Part shown: positions 25,393-31,831 of the stretch, one piece after another
Numbering within the stretch: the stretch's first letter is position 1
Layout: each line of letters opens with the position of its first letter
Assembly (NCBI GenBank): GCA_023266195.1
Contig: JAHFRP010000007.1
Location: forward strand, 62,001-126,000
DNA from: Sulfuricella sp.
GTDB taxonomy: Bacteria > Pseudomonadota > Gammaproteobacteria > Burkholderiales > Sulfuricellaceae
Direction: 5' to 3'
DNA: 64,000 nt
Notes under the pieces: generated by a model
Database searches by the model: none
What the model was told of the DNA's origin: nothing
What the model saw: only the letters and a program-made list of their open reading frames with translations
Made by a program: the position numbers and the translations under genes

Positions 25393-25847
25393 TCCAGTTC
25401 CGAGGTGCAGAAGCCGCAGCGCGTCGCCTTGGCAGGAATCGCGTTGAAACAGTAGGGGCACTCCTTGGTGGCCGGCGCGGCGGCGACCGGCGCCGGCTCC
25501 TCCGCCGCGAGCGAATTCTTGAGCCGGTTGATCTGGAGCACCAGGAAGAAAACGGCGGCGGCGACAATCACGAAATCGATCAGCGTGTTGAGAAACAGGC
25601 CATAGTTGATCGTGGCGATGCCGGCGGCCTTGGCCTGCGCCAGGCTCGTCACCGGCTGGCCGGAAAGGTTGATGAACAGGTTGCTGAAATCGAACCCGCC
25701 CAGCAGTTTGCCGATCGGCGGCATCAGGATGTCGTTGACGAAAGACGTGACGATCTTGCCGAACGCCGCGCCGACGATGATCCCGACGGCGAGATCGACG
25801 ACGTTGCCCTTGACCGCGAATTCCTTGAATTCCTGTAGAACGCTCAT
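25389..25847 (-). CDS. mscL: Large-conductance mechanosensitive channel with C-terminal zinc ribbon
   Basis: A 152-aa MscL, the osmotic emergency valve. An amphipathic N-terminus ([21 protein letters not shown]) leads into TM1 with the [12 protein letters not shown] pore constriction. A periplasmic loop and TM2 ([22 protein letters not shown]) follow. After the usual end there is an Ala/Pro linker and a CPYC...CGFC zinc ribbon (about 129-148), absent from E. coli MscL though known in some homologues. The ATG at 25847 has AGGAG 8-9 bp upstream. It overlaps the ABC permease gene by 4 bp. Confidence 0.95.
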   Translation of the reverse strand: MSVLQEFKEFAVKGNVVDLAVGIIVGAAFGKIVTSFVNDILMPPIGKLLGGFDFSNLFINLSGQPVTSLAQAKAAGIATINYGLFLNTLIDFVIVAAAVFFLVLQINRLKNSLAAEEPAPVAAAPATKECPYCFNAIPAKATRCGFCTSELE

Positions 25848-25903
25848 GGTGTTTTTCTCCTGTGTGGCTAATCCTACTTTGTCAGACGCGGCTGACGGCA
25901 ATG

Positions 25904-26006
25904 TTTCCCCCCTTTGAAAAAGGGGGGTTAGGGGGGATTTAAAGCGGCACCACGACCCGCAGGCATTTTTAAATCCCCCTCAATCCCCCTTTTCCAAAGG
26001 GGGAAA
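25904..26006. repeat. Long inverted repeat, C/G-run family
   Basis: Left arm 25904-25943 (TTTCCCCCCTTTGAAAAAGG followed by GGGGTTAGGGGGGATTTAAA) and right arm 25968-26006 are near-perfect complements around a 24-bp loop. It fills the gap between the ABC ATPase and mscL, inside a leftward gene run. A second copy is at 46911-47007, likewise beside an ABC ATPase gene. Confidence 0.88.
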
Positions 26007-26038
26007 GGCCCAACAGCCGTACCCACAGCGATATTGGA

Positions 26039-26965
26039 TCAATCCCGCAAATCGCGCCCGGTCAGCTTGAGAAACACATCCTCCAGGCTGGCCGGACGGC
26101 TCGAATAGCGCAGATCGTCGTGCGGCGCCAGCTTCTGCAGCAGCGCCTCGCTGCTGCGGGTGTAGCAGAACACGGTCTCGCCCACCCGTTCGGCGCGCTC
26201 ACACAGCGTGGCGCCGTGCGCCGTAACCCAGTTTTCCACCCCCTCGCCCCAGATCTCCACCACCTGCGGCTCGATGTGGCTTTTGATCAGGGCCTGCGGG
26301 CTGCCGCCGGCGATGATCCGGCCGTGATCCATGATCGCGAGCCGGTCGCACAGCCGTTCCGCTTCTTCCATGAAGTGGGTGGTCAGCACCAGAGTCTTGC
26401 CCTGGCCGAGCAGCATGCGCAGGCGTTGCCAGATCATGTGCCGCGCCTGCGGATCGAGACCGGTGGTCGGCTCGTCCAGAAACAGCAGGTCGGGATTGTT
26501 CACCAGTGCCCGCGCCAGCGTCAGGCGCCGCTTCATGCCGCCGGAAAGGGCGTCGATGCGCGCCTCGGCGCGGTGCTCCAGGCCGGCGAATTCGAGCAGG
26601 CCGGGAATGCGCGCGGCGATGTCGGCGTCCTTCATGCCGAAATAGCGCCCGTAGACCATCAAATTCTCGCGCACGGAAAAATCGGGGTCGAGATTGTCCA
26701 GCTGCGGCACCACGCCCACCCGCATCCGCGCGCGACGCGCCTCGGCCGGCACCGGCAGATCGAACAGGCTGATCGAACCGCCGTCCGGCGCGGTCAGCCC
26801 GAGTGCGAGGCGCAGCGTGGTGGTCTTGCCCGCGCCGTTCGGCCCGAGCAGGCCGAAACATTCGCCCTTGCCGACCGCCAGGTCGAGCCCGGCCACCACT
26901 TCGACCGCGCCGTAGGTCTTGCGCAAACCGCGGATATTCAGGAGTGGCGGAGCTACCTGTTCCAT
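26039..26965 (-). CDS. ABC transporter ATP-binding protein (NodI/DrrA type)
   Basis: A 308-aa ATPase: Walker A GPNGAGKTT (about 42-50), Q-loop VPQLDNLD, signature LSGGMKRRL, Walker B DLLFLDEPT and the H-loop TTHFMEEAE, then a DrrA-type C-terminal extension. It should energise the permease at 24610-25392. The ATG at 26965 has GGAG 7 bp upstream and overlaps the hydrolase gene by 13 bp. A TTG two codons earlier is possible. It is separated from its permease by a long palindrome and mscL. Confidence 0.93.
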   Translation of the reverse strand: MEQVAPPLLNIRGLRKTYGAVEVVAGLDLAVGKGECFGLLGPNGAGKTTTLRLALGLTAPDGGSISLFDLPVPAEARRARMRVGVVPQLDNLDPDFSVRENLMVYGRYFGMKDADIAARIPGLLEFAGLEHRAEARIDALSGGMKRRLTLARALVNNPDLLFLDEPTTGLDPQARHMIWQRLRMLLGQGKTLVLTTHFMEEAERLCDRLAIMDHGRIIAGGSPQALIKSHIEPQVVEIWGEGVENWVTAHGATLCERAERVGETVFCYTRSSEALLQKLAPHDDLRYSSRPASLEDVFLKLTGRDLRD

Positions 26966-27564
26966 GGGCAAACTCCGTCTGCGACGATGCGGGCTAGCAG
27001 GGGAAGCTGGCCGTGAAAAAAATGGCCGACTCCCGGCACCACCACCAGCGGCAAGCCCTGCGGCCGCGCCCAGTCGAGCGCGTCGGCGAGCGGCACCACC
27101 TCGTCCTGTTCGCCGTGCACCACCAGCGTGTCGGGAGGCACCGCGCCGACGTCGAAGCGCTTCACCGCCGGCGCCACCAGCACCAGCCGCGCCGCATCGA
27201 GCTCACGCCGCACCCGCGTCTGCACAAAAGCACCGAAGGAAAATCCCGCCAGCAGAACCGGCAAATCGCCCGCCTCGCGCCGCGCATGCGCCGCCAGCGC
27301 CAGCATGTCGGCGGTTTCGCCGATGCCCTCGTCGAATTCGCCCGCACTCTCCCCCGCTCCGCGAAAATTCACGCGAAACGCCGTCAGCCCGAGCCGGGCG
27401 AACGTCTTGGCCAGAGTCTGCACCACCTTGTTGTCCATCGTCCCGCCAAACAGCGGATGCGGGTGAGCCACCAGCGCAATGCCGCGCGGCGCCTGGTCGG
27501 AGGGGGTGACGGCGGCCTCCAGCCTGCCCGCCGGGCCGTCGATGAAAAAACGTTGCTGGATCAA
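26953..27564 (-). CDS. Alpha/beta-fold hydrolase (YpfH/dienelactone-hydrolase-like)
   Basis: A 203-aa hydrolase. Nucleophile elbow GFSFG (Ser about 107), oxyanion region AHPHPLFGGTMDNKVV near residue 33, FRGAGES strand-turn, Asp in GEQDEVVPL and catalytic His in PGVGHFFHG complete a Ser-Asp-His triad. The HPHPLFGGTMDNK pattern marks a conserved group of small esterase-like proteins of unknown substrate. The start is TTG at 27564. The end overlaps the ABC ATPase start, so the two are co-transcribed. It is the last host-type gene before the cassette island. Confidence 0.88.
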   Translation of the reverse strand: MIQQRFFIDGPAGRLEAAVTPSDQAPRGIALVAHPHPLFGGTMDNKVVQTLAKTFARLGLTAFRVNFRGAGESAGEFDEGIGETADMLALAAHARREAGDLPVLLAGFSFGAFVQTRVRRELDAARLVLVAPAVKRFDVGAVPPDTLVVHGEQDEVVPLADALDWARPQGLPLVVVPGVGHFFHGQLPLLARIVADGVCPWNR

Positions 27565-27871
27565 TTGGGAATCGGAAGGTTGGGATTGGATGAATTATAG
27601 GCAGATACGCGGTGGGGCGCCAGTTGGCGAGCAAGGCGATGAACGCGGACTTGCCCTGTGGTGGATCAAGCTCCTTGAGCCTGCTGATCGAGCAATTTTT
27701 GGCGGGTTAGCGGGGTTGGGCATGGCGCTGTGTTAAAAAACGAAAAATGACCCGATAAAAATCGGTTTGCTTTGATATTAAATTGTGTTTACAGTTTATG
27801 CCATGAATATAAACCAACCCGATAAAATTTTAGGTATTTTATCGGGGTCTACTTTACGTTCGGCGTCACAA
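27565..27871. other. 307-bp spacer at the left edge of the cassette island, with an AT-rich hairpin
   Basis: GC-rich until about 27735, then abruptly AT-rich to about 27860. It holds a perfect 11-bp stem CCCGATAAAAT (27818-27828)/ATTTTATCGGG (27836-27846) with a 7-nt loop, and the related CCCGATAAAAATCGG at about 27752. GTTGGGC (27715-27721) matches the integron core heptamer, and GTTCGGC (27858-27864), one base off, lies 11 bp after the hairpin. A short ATG frame at 27803 (NINQPDKILGILSGS) runs through the hairpin and may be a truncated gene start. No integrase gene is seen. Confidence 0.5.
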
Positions 27872-28165
27872 TCATCGCGGCAGTTCCGGCGGGCGCTTGT
27901 GAGGGGCCGGTCGCGGGCACACTCTCGGCTCTCCGGTGTCCTTGTCGCACCAGTCGTCACCGGGAATGTCGGGGCGCGTAATCCGAAGACCGACATCGCT
28001 TGCCCAATCCTCGAACCACCGAATGCTGTCCTTGGCCGCTTCGACAAAAGTCTTGATCCCTGCCTCGAAATCACCCATTGCGTGCGGATCGAACCCGGTT
28101 TCCCGCTCGTACATCTCGCACCACGCGCGCTGCTTTGCCGTGTATTTCCCTCTTGCGAATTTCAT
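27872..28165 (-). CDS. Cassette protein of unknown function (cassette 1, reverse orientation)
   Basis: A 97-aa protein I do not recognise. It starts MKFARGKYTAKQRAWCEMYE from the ATG at 28165, which has a perfect GGAGG 5-6 bp upstream; a longer in-frame start would read into the attC site. It is mostly helical and rich in Trp and acidic residues (DSIRWFEDWASDVG), with a Pro-rich tail (CPRPAPHKRPPELPR). No signal peptide or membrane segment. It lies within the cassette before attC-1 but is transcribed opposite to the usual cassette direction, so it probably carries its own promoter. Confidence 0.7.
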   Translation of the reverse strand: MKFARGKYTAKQRAWCEMYERETGFDPHAMGDFEAGIKTFVEAAKDSIRWFEDWASDVGLRITRPDIPGDDWCDKDTGEPRVCPRPAPHKRPPELPR

Positions 28166-28196
28166 GTTGCCTCCTGTTGTCTTGGCGGGCAGTGCC

Positions 28197-28255
28197 GCCG
28201 AACCCATCATTCCACCGGACCTGCTGAAGCAGGCCGGTGAATTCAGACGTTGGGC
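28197..28255 (+). other. attC recombination site 1 (59 bp)
   Basis: Inverse core GCCGAAC (28197-28203), core GTTGGGC (28249-28255). The inner arms CACCGG-A-CCTGC and GCAGG-CCGGTG pair around a TGAA loop, leaving one unpaired A, the extrahelical base that polarises bottom-strand attC hairpins. The total is exactly 59 bp, the classical '59-base element'. It closes cassette 1. Confidence 0.85.
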
Positions 28256-28283
28256 ATCTCAATTCAACACGCCATCTCGACCC

Positions 28284-29048
28284 ATGCGCTCGCTCCTTGC
28301 CTTCCTGTTCATCGCACTAACTGCAACCGCTAACGCGGCTACTTTCACTCTTGGAAAGATTGAGAACGGCAGAAACATCGCTGGGATTTTGGTTGAAGGT
28401 GAAATTGTCCCTGGGGATTTCGCGAAATTCGAGTCCGAAGTACTTCGCCGACAGAACATCGACCCGATATGGCTTGCTTCGCCTGGCGGAGACATGATTG
28501 AAGCAATGAAGATCGGAGAGCTTATTCGCGAGTTGAAGCTATCCGTGTGGGCTCCGAGCAAGAATGGCCTGCTATTTCCAGTTGTCTCCAATCGAGCAAA
28601 CGCTGTTTGCGCAAGCGCTTGCTTCTACCTTTATGCCGCAGGTGTGCAGCGAAGAGGTGAAGTTGTCGGAATTCACCGCCCCTATCTTCCTCAAGCCACG
28701 CTTGCTTCCATGGAGTTAGATGCAGCCGCACAAGCCCAAAGCGTCGCCCTGGGAATTTCTCGTGAGTTTCTTACCAGGGCTGGGGTTCCACCAAGCATTA
28801 TCGAGCGCATTGTGTCCATCGCCTCAAACCAAATTGTCTGGCTAAACGCTGACGAGTTGTCGTCACTGAACGGCTTCATCCCCGAGTTCGATGAGTGGTT
28901 CAAAGCGAAGTGTGCTGAAGATCCTAAGACTCACCTGCCGCTGACCCTGGAAGGGCGATTCGAATGTCAGAGCAAGTTGATCGAGTCTGAACAAGCTACC
29001 GCGAAATTTCGATGGTTACTACGAACGGCACCTCGCAAGAAACAATGA
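28284..29048 (+). CDS. Secreted ClpP/crotonase-fold protein (COG3904-like), cassette 2
   Basis: A 254-aa protein with a cleavable signal peptide (residues 1-18, ending TANAA). SPGG at 66-69 matches the ClpP oxyanion strand. CASACF at 109-114 places a candidate nucleophile Ser at 111, and GIHRP puts a candidate His at 131, 20 residues later, as in serine proteases of the ClpP/SppA fold. An Asp partner is not obvious. The resemblance to COG3904 'predicted periplasmic' proteins is from memory. The ATG at 28284 follows attC-1 by 28 bp, and the ORF stops 19 bp before attC-2. Substrate unknown. Confidence 0.78.
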   Translation: MRSLLAFLFIALTATANAATFTLGKIENGRNIAGILVEGEIVPGDFAKFESEVLRRQNIDPIWLASPGGDMIEAMKIGELIRELKLSVWAPSKNGLLFPVVSNRANAVCASACFYLYAAGVQRRGEVVGIHRPYLPQATLASMELDAAAQAQSVALGISREFLTRAGVPPSIIERIVSIASNQIVWLNADELSSLNGFIPEFDEWFKAKCAEDPKTHLPLTLEGRFECQSKLIESEQATAKFRWLLRTAPRKKQ

Positions 29049-29067
29049 GCCACCGCGCGCAACCGAT

Positions 29068-29133
29068 GCCCAACCCGGCAGTCGAGCGGACCTGCGCGAA
29101 AAGCCGCGCAGGCCGCTCACTTCTACGTTAGGG
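29068..29133 (+). other. attC recombination site 2 (66 bp)
   Basis: Inverse core GCCCAAC (29068-29074) and core GTTAGGG (29127-29133, followed by C; the last base departs from the GTTRRRY consensus). The arms GAGCGG-A-CCTGCGCG and CGCGCAGG-CCGCTC pair perfectly except for one extrahelical A, exactly as in attC-1. It separates cassettes 2 and 3. Confidence 0.88.
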
Positions 29134-29140
29134 CGCACAA

Positions 29141-30292
29141 GTGACATTCGCCGCATCCCTCGCTGACCTCAATGAGTGGCACTTCTTCAAGGAGTTCGTG
29201 TACTCCAAGAACACGTTTCGCCCGACTCCCCAGCAAGAACTAGAGCTGGCGGATAACGTCCTGTGGCTGGGTAGTCTCCTAGTTGTTTTCCAATTGAAAG
29301 AGCGCGTGGCCGAAGCAACCACTGATGCAGACGCCGAGAAGAAATGGTTTCAGAAGAAGGTTCTCGATCAAGCGACTCGTCAGATCCGAGACACACTTCG
29401 CTACCTTGGAGAGAATTCCTCAATTGGCCTTACCAACCACCGGGGGCATGAGCGCCAACTCTGTTTCGACTCAATCACCCAATTTCACCAAGTCGTCGTG
29501 TACCTGCCCGGCAAAGCCTTGCCGGCAGACTGCCTCAACGTCCGATTCCATGTCAGTCGAACGGCGGGCCTCATTCACATCATCCCAGCGCACGACTACC
29601 TCGGAATTGTCCGAACTCTGCTAACGCCAGCCGAGGTGGCCGACTACATGGACTTCCGCACGGAATTGATTGAGCGCTGGCATGATCGCGTCAACGGGGT
29701 TCCTGAACCCGCGCTAGTCGGCCAGTACCTGCATGGCGATGCCACGGTGGCCCCTGCTCTTGACTATCTTGCTTACCTGAAGTCGCTTGATCAGAGAGCT
29801 GATGAATGGGATTTGTCAGGCGTCATATCGCTGTTCCCGGATCGGGTTACGACTGAGAACGGCCCTACAGACTACTACCCGATAGTTATGGAACTCGCCT
29901 CGCTCAAGCGCAATGAGCTGCGAGAGTTCAAGACTCGTTTTCAACTCGCTGTCGAAAAGTCACGTGCGGAAGAAGTCACTCGCCCGTACCGAATTGCGGT
30001 CCCGCGGACCGGATGCGGCTTCGTCTTTATCCCTTTGCCCAAAGCTATGTTTGAGCACAGGCAAACAGCGCTGCTGAACTTCACCCAAGCGCTGAAGTAC
30101 GAGCAGCGCCTCGAAAAGTGCATTGGCGTCGCGGTTGGCAACCATCAGCCAGACGGGTGGTTCCACGCCGAGTGGTGCTACGCACACGGCGAGTGGATGC
30201 AAGACGATGACATGGACCGACTACTGTATGAGAACAACCCATTCCGTCCGGCAAGGACAGCAGAACTACCCAGATATACCCACAAGCCATGA
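29141..30292 (+). CDS. Cassette protein, possible PD-(D/E)XK nuclease-like N-terminus (cassette 3)
   Basis: A 383-aa protein of unknown family. The N-terminal 90 residues have strand-D38-strand-Q51-L-K53-E, then KKWFQKKVLDQATRQIRDTL. This Asp...(E/Q)xK plus Gln/Arg-rich helix is the layout of PD-(D/E)XK nucleases, including NERD-like ones. The remaining 290 residues show no motif I know (FHVSRTAGLIHIIPAHDYLG; CGFVFIPLPKAMFEHR). No signal peptide. The start is GTG at 29141, 7 bp after the attC-2 core, too close for a separate promoter. The nuclease idea is an inference from the motif only. Confidence 0.65.
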   Translation: MTFAASLADLNEWHFFKEFVYSKNTFRPTPQQELELADNVLWLGSLLVVFQLKERVAEATTDADAEKKWFQKKVLDQATRQIRDTLRYLGENSSIGLTNHRGHERQLCFDSITQFHQVVVYLPGKALPADCLNVRFHVSRTAGLIHIIPAHDYLGIVRTLLTPAEVADYMDFRTELIERWHDRVNGVPEPALVGQYLHGDATVAPALDYLAYLKSLDQRADEWDLSGVISLFPDRVTTENGPTDYYPIVMELASLKRNELREFKTRFQLAVEKSRAEEVTRPYRIAVPRTGCGFVFIPLPKAMFEHRQTALLNFTQALKYEQRLEKCIGVAVGNHQPDGWFHAEWCYAHGEWMQDDDMDRLLYENNPFRPARTAELPRYTHKP

Positions 30293-30311
30293 CGAATGTT
30301 GCGCCAGTGCG

Positions 30312-30345
30312 CCCTAACCCGGCAGTCGAGCGGACCTGCGCGAAA
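30312..30345 (+). other. Truncated attC site 3 (left half only)
   Basis: Inverse core CCCTAAC (30312-30318) and the complete left arm, identical to attC-2 over 30 bp (30316-30345 versus 29072-29101), up to GCGCGAAA. The right arm and core are missing; the sequence switches to TAAAACAATAGGGGGTCAGA. The site can no longer recombine and marks the broken right end of the array. Confidence 0.85.
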
Positions 30346-30349
30346 TAAA

Positions 30350-30385
30350 ACAATAGGGGGTCAGACCTCTATTCCCTGGTCTTTA
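30350..30385. repeat. Fragment of a GGGGTCAGACC-type repeat at the array break
   Basis: AATAGGGGGTCAGACCTCTA begins at 30353. Similar 'ggggtcagacccc' sequences are, from memory, scattered in proteobacterial genomes, often near Y1 (REP-associated) transposases. Its position directly at the attC-3 breakpoint suggests involvement in the deletion or insertion that truncated the array. Confidence 0.35.
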
Positions 30386-30413
30386 CATCATCACTAACAG
30401 CACAGGAGAATTT

Positions 30414-30932
30414 ATGATTCGTCGTATCGTCACGCTTGCCATCGTTTTTGCCCTAGTCGGCTGTGCAACTTACGCACCGTCAATCCCAGCAAACTACAGC
30501 GGCCCCAAAGCCAAACTTGAAGACTCCGCTACGACTTACGGCAGCTCGAAGGCTGACTTCTTCGTTGTGGAGGAGATCGATGGCGCTAAGGTAGACAACA
30601 GCCTCAATGAGACATTTCGCCGGAACCAGGGAAGGGGGATGTCAATGACGCCTTACTTCATTGATAGACCATTGATCGCCGATAAGGCGGTGAAAATCGG
30701 TATCAAGGGAAGAACTCATTTCGCTGCGCCAATACAGGAGCTGGCGGGCACGGTGTATCAGGTGAAGGGTGTGGTCGAGTTCACACCAAAGACGGACGGT
30801 ATATACATCGTTCGCGGTGAATTCGCGGAAGATCATTCTGCGGTCTGGATTGAAGACCACGCGACGAAACAACCAGTCGGCCAAAGGGTGGAGGTGAAGG
30901 GCTCTGCGAAACTTGGCTTCCTTGAAAAATAG
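30414..30932 (+). CDS. Putative lipoprotein of unknown function
   Basis: A 172-aa protein with a lipoprotein signal peptide: basic start MIRR, hydrophobic core, lipobox ALVGC (Cys at residue 17). The mature part has no recognised domain; it looks mostly beta-stranded (RGMSMTPYFIDRPL, VYQVKGVVEFTPKTDGIYIV). The ATG at 30414 has AGGAG 7 bp upstream. It sits between the broken attC-3 and the dedA remnant, with GC content closer to the cassettes than to the host genes, so it probably arrived with the island. It may be a former cassette. Confidence 0.7.
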   Translation: MIRRIVTLAIVFALVGCATYAPSIPANYSGPKAKLEDSATTYGSSKADFFVVEEIDGAKVDNSLNETFRRNQGRGMSMTPYFIDRPLIADKAVKIGIKGRTHFAAPIQELAGTVYQVKGVVEFTPKTDGIYIVRGEFAEDHSAVWIEDHATKQPVGQRVEVKGSAKLGFLEK

Positions 30933-30948
30933 TGCGCGGCAGACCTAA

Positions 30949-31263
30949 AACAAAAACAACGCTTTGCTGCTGCACTTTCACCTTCCGTCGATCCTGTTCA
31001 TCCGCTTCATGTATGGCCCGCGCATGGTGGGACCGCTGTTTTTCGGCATGGCCCATGTTGGCCGAGTGCGGTTTCTCGCGCTCAATCTGGCGGGTGCGCT
31101 GCTGTGGGCGGTGGTGGTCGGCGGAGCGGGCTACCTGTTCGGCAGCCTTCTGGAATTGCTGTTCGCCGATCTGCGCCATTATGAAGAAGCGCTGCTCGGG
31201 CTGATGGCGGGGGCGAGTTTTGTTGTCTGGCTGGTCTATCGCTGGCGCCAGCGGCGACGGTAA
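30949..31263 (+). pseudogene. DedA-family membrane protein, C-terminal fragment
   Basis: The frame opens after a stop at 30946 and reads, from about 30964, LLLHFHLPSILFIRFMYGPR, then MVGPLFFGM and NLAGALLWAVVVGGAGYLFG. RF-(M/L)-x-G-x-R and the following GYLFG are the conserved second half of DedA/SNARE-associated membrane proteins, which flip lipids such as undecaprenyl phosphate. About 100 residues of the usual 190-220 remain; the N-terminal half and start are gone. The loss coincides with the right edge of the cassette island. It is not expected to work. Confidence 0.8.
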
Positions 31264-31337
31264 CGCGGTTGGCGGAGCCTGTTGATTGTGCGAACGACTT
31301 CGCACCTGCATCGACGCCGCCAATTTCAAATCAAGCC

Positions 31338-31820
31338 CTACAGCATTTCGATCACCCACTTCGTCACCGTGCCGGTGGCATGGGCGCATTGCTTGCCGCG
31401 CGCTTTGTCGAACGCCTGGTATTCCTCGGCCTGCCACATGTCGTAGGTGCGGCCGGTGAACTGCTGCTGGAGCTCGGCGCAGGTGATGCCGCCGAACTCC
31501 TGGCGAAAGCGCTCGACCAGTTCCTTGGTTTTCTTGAAGTTGTTGATGCAGCGGCCGCGATCGAGCTTGTCGCGGTCGCGGCCGTATTTGGCGCTGAGCG
31601 CCATCAGGCCGCCGGTCAGCGCGCCGCAGGCCCCTTGCGCCATCAATCCGCCGCCGCCGGACAGGCCATGGCTGGCCTTGATCGTGGCGTCGTCGACGAT
31701 GCCGACGGTTTCCTGCACGGTGGCGAGCACGCACTGCGGGCAGCAGCCGTAATCCAGCTCGTATTGCAGCGCCTTGGCGTATGCCTGCTCGGCCAGCGCC
31801 TGTTTTTCTTCCTTGTTCAT
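31338..31820 (-). CDS. C_GCAxxG_C_C family redox-type protein
   Basis: A 160-aa protein with the family's cysteine pattern: YGCCPQCVLATVQ (about residues 24-36), GACGALTGGLMAL (the GCAxxG-like motif, about 64-76), then GRCINNF, ITCAEL and CAHATG. Such proteins have conserved Cys likely to bind a metal or take part in redox chemistry; the function is not established. The ATG at 31820 follows AAGGAAG. It lies 11 bp after glgP, probably in the same transcript. Confidence 0.88.
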   Translation of the reverse strand: MNKEEKQALAEQAYAKALQYELDYGCCPQCVLATVQETVGIVDDATIKASHGLSGGGGLMAQGACGALTGGLMALSAKYGRDRDKLDRGRCINNFKKTKELVERFRQEFGGITCAELQQQFTGRTYDMWQAEEYQAFDKARGKQCAHATGTVTKWVIEML

Positions 31821-31831
31821 GGCGGCTTCCT

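Larger units (their letters stand above)
27858..30345. mobile_element. Integron-type gene cassette array without integrase (CALIN), about three cassettes
   Basis: Two complete attC sites (28197-28255, 29068-29133) and one half site (30312-30345) punctuate three cassettes with ORFs at 27872-28165 (reverse), 28284-29048 and 29141-30292. ORFs 2 and 3 both end 19 bp before the next attC-type inverse core, as in ordinary cassettes. The DNA is visibly less GC-rich than its flanks, and the cassette proteins are unlike neighbouring gene families. No intI is present, which defines a CALIN. The left boundary is uncertain (27715 or 27858). Confidence 0.8.

Noticed and set aside
24610-26965. Nodulation-factor exporter NodIJ
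   Set aside because: NodIJ-like ABC-2 pairs are widespread in non-symbionts; no other nod genes are present, so only a general exporter is called.
27565-31263. Integron integrase or toxin-antitoxin pair in the cassette island
   Set aside because: No tyrosine-recombinase motifs (R..HxxR..Y) or recognisable toxin/antitoxin were seen in any frame. The short frame at 27803 runs only about 20 plausible residues before becoming cassette antisense.
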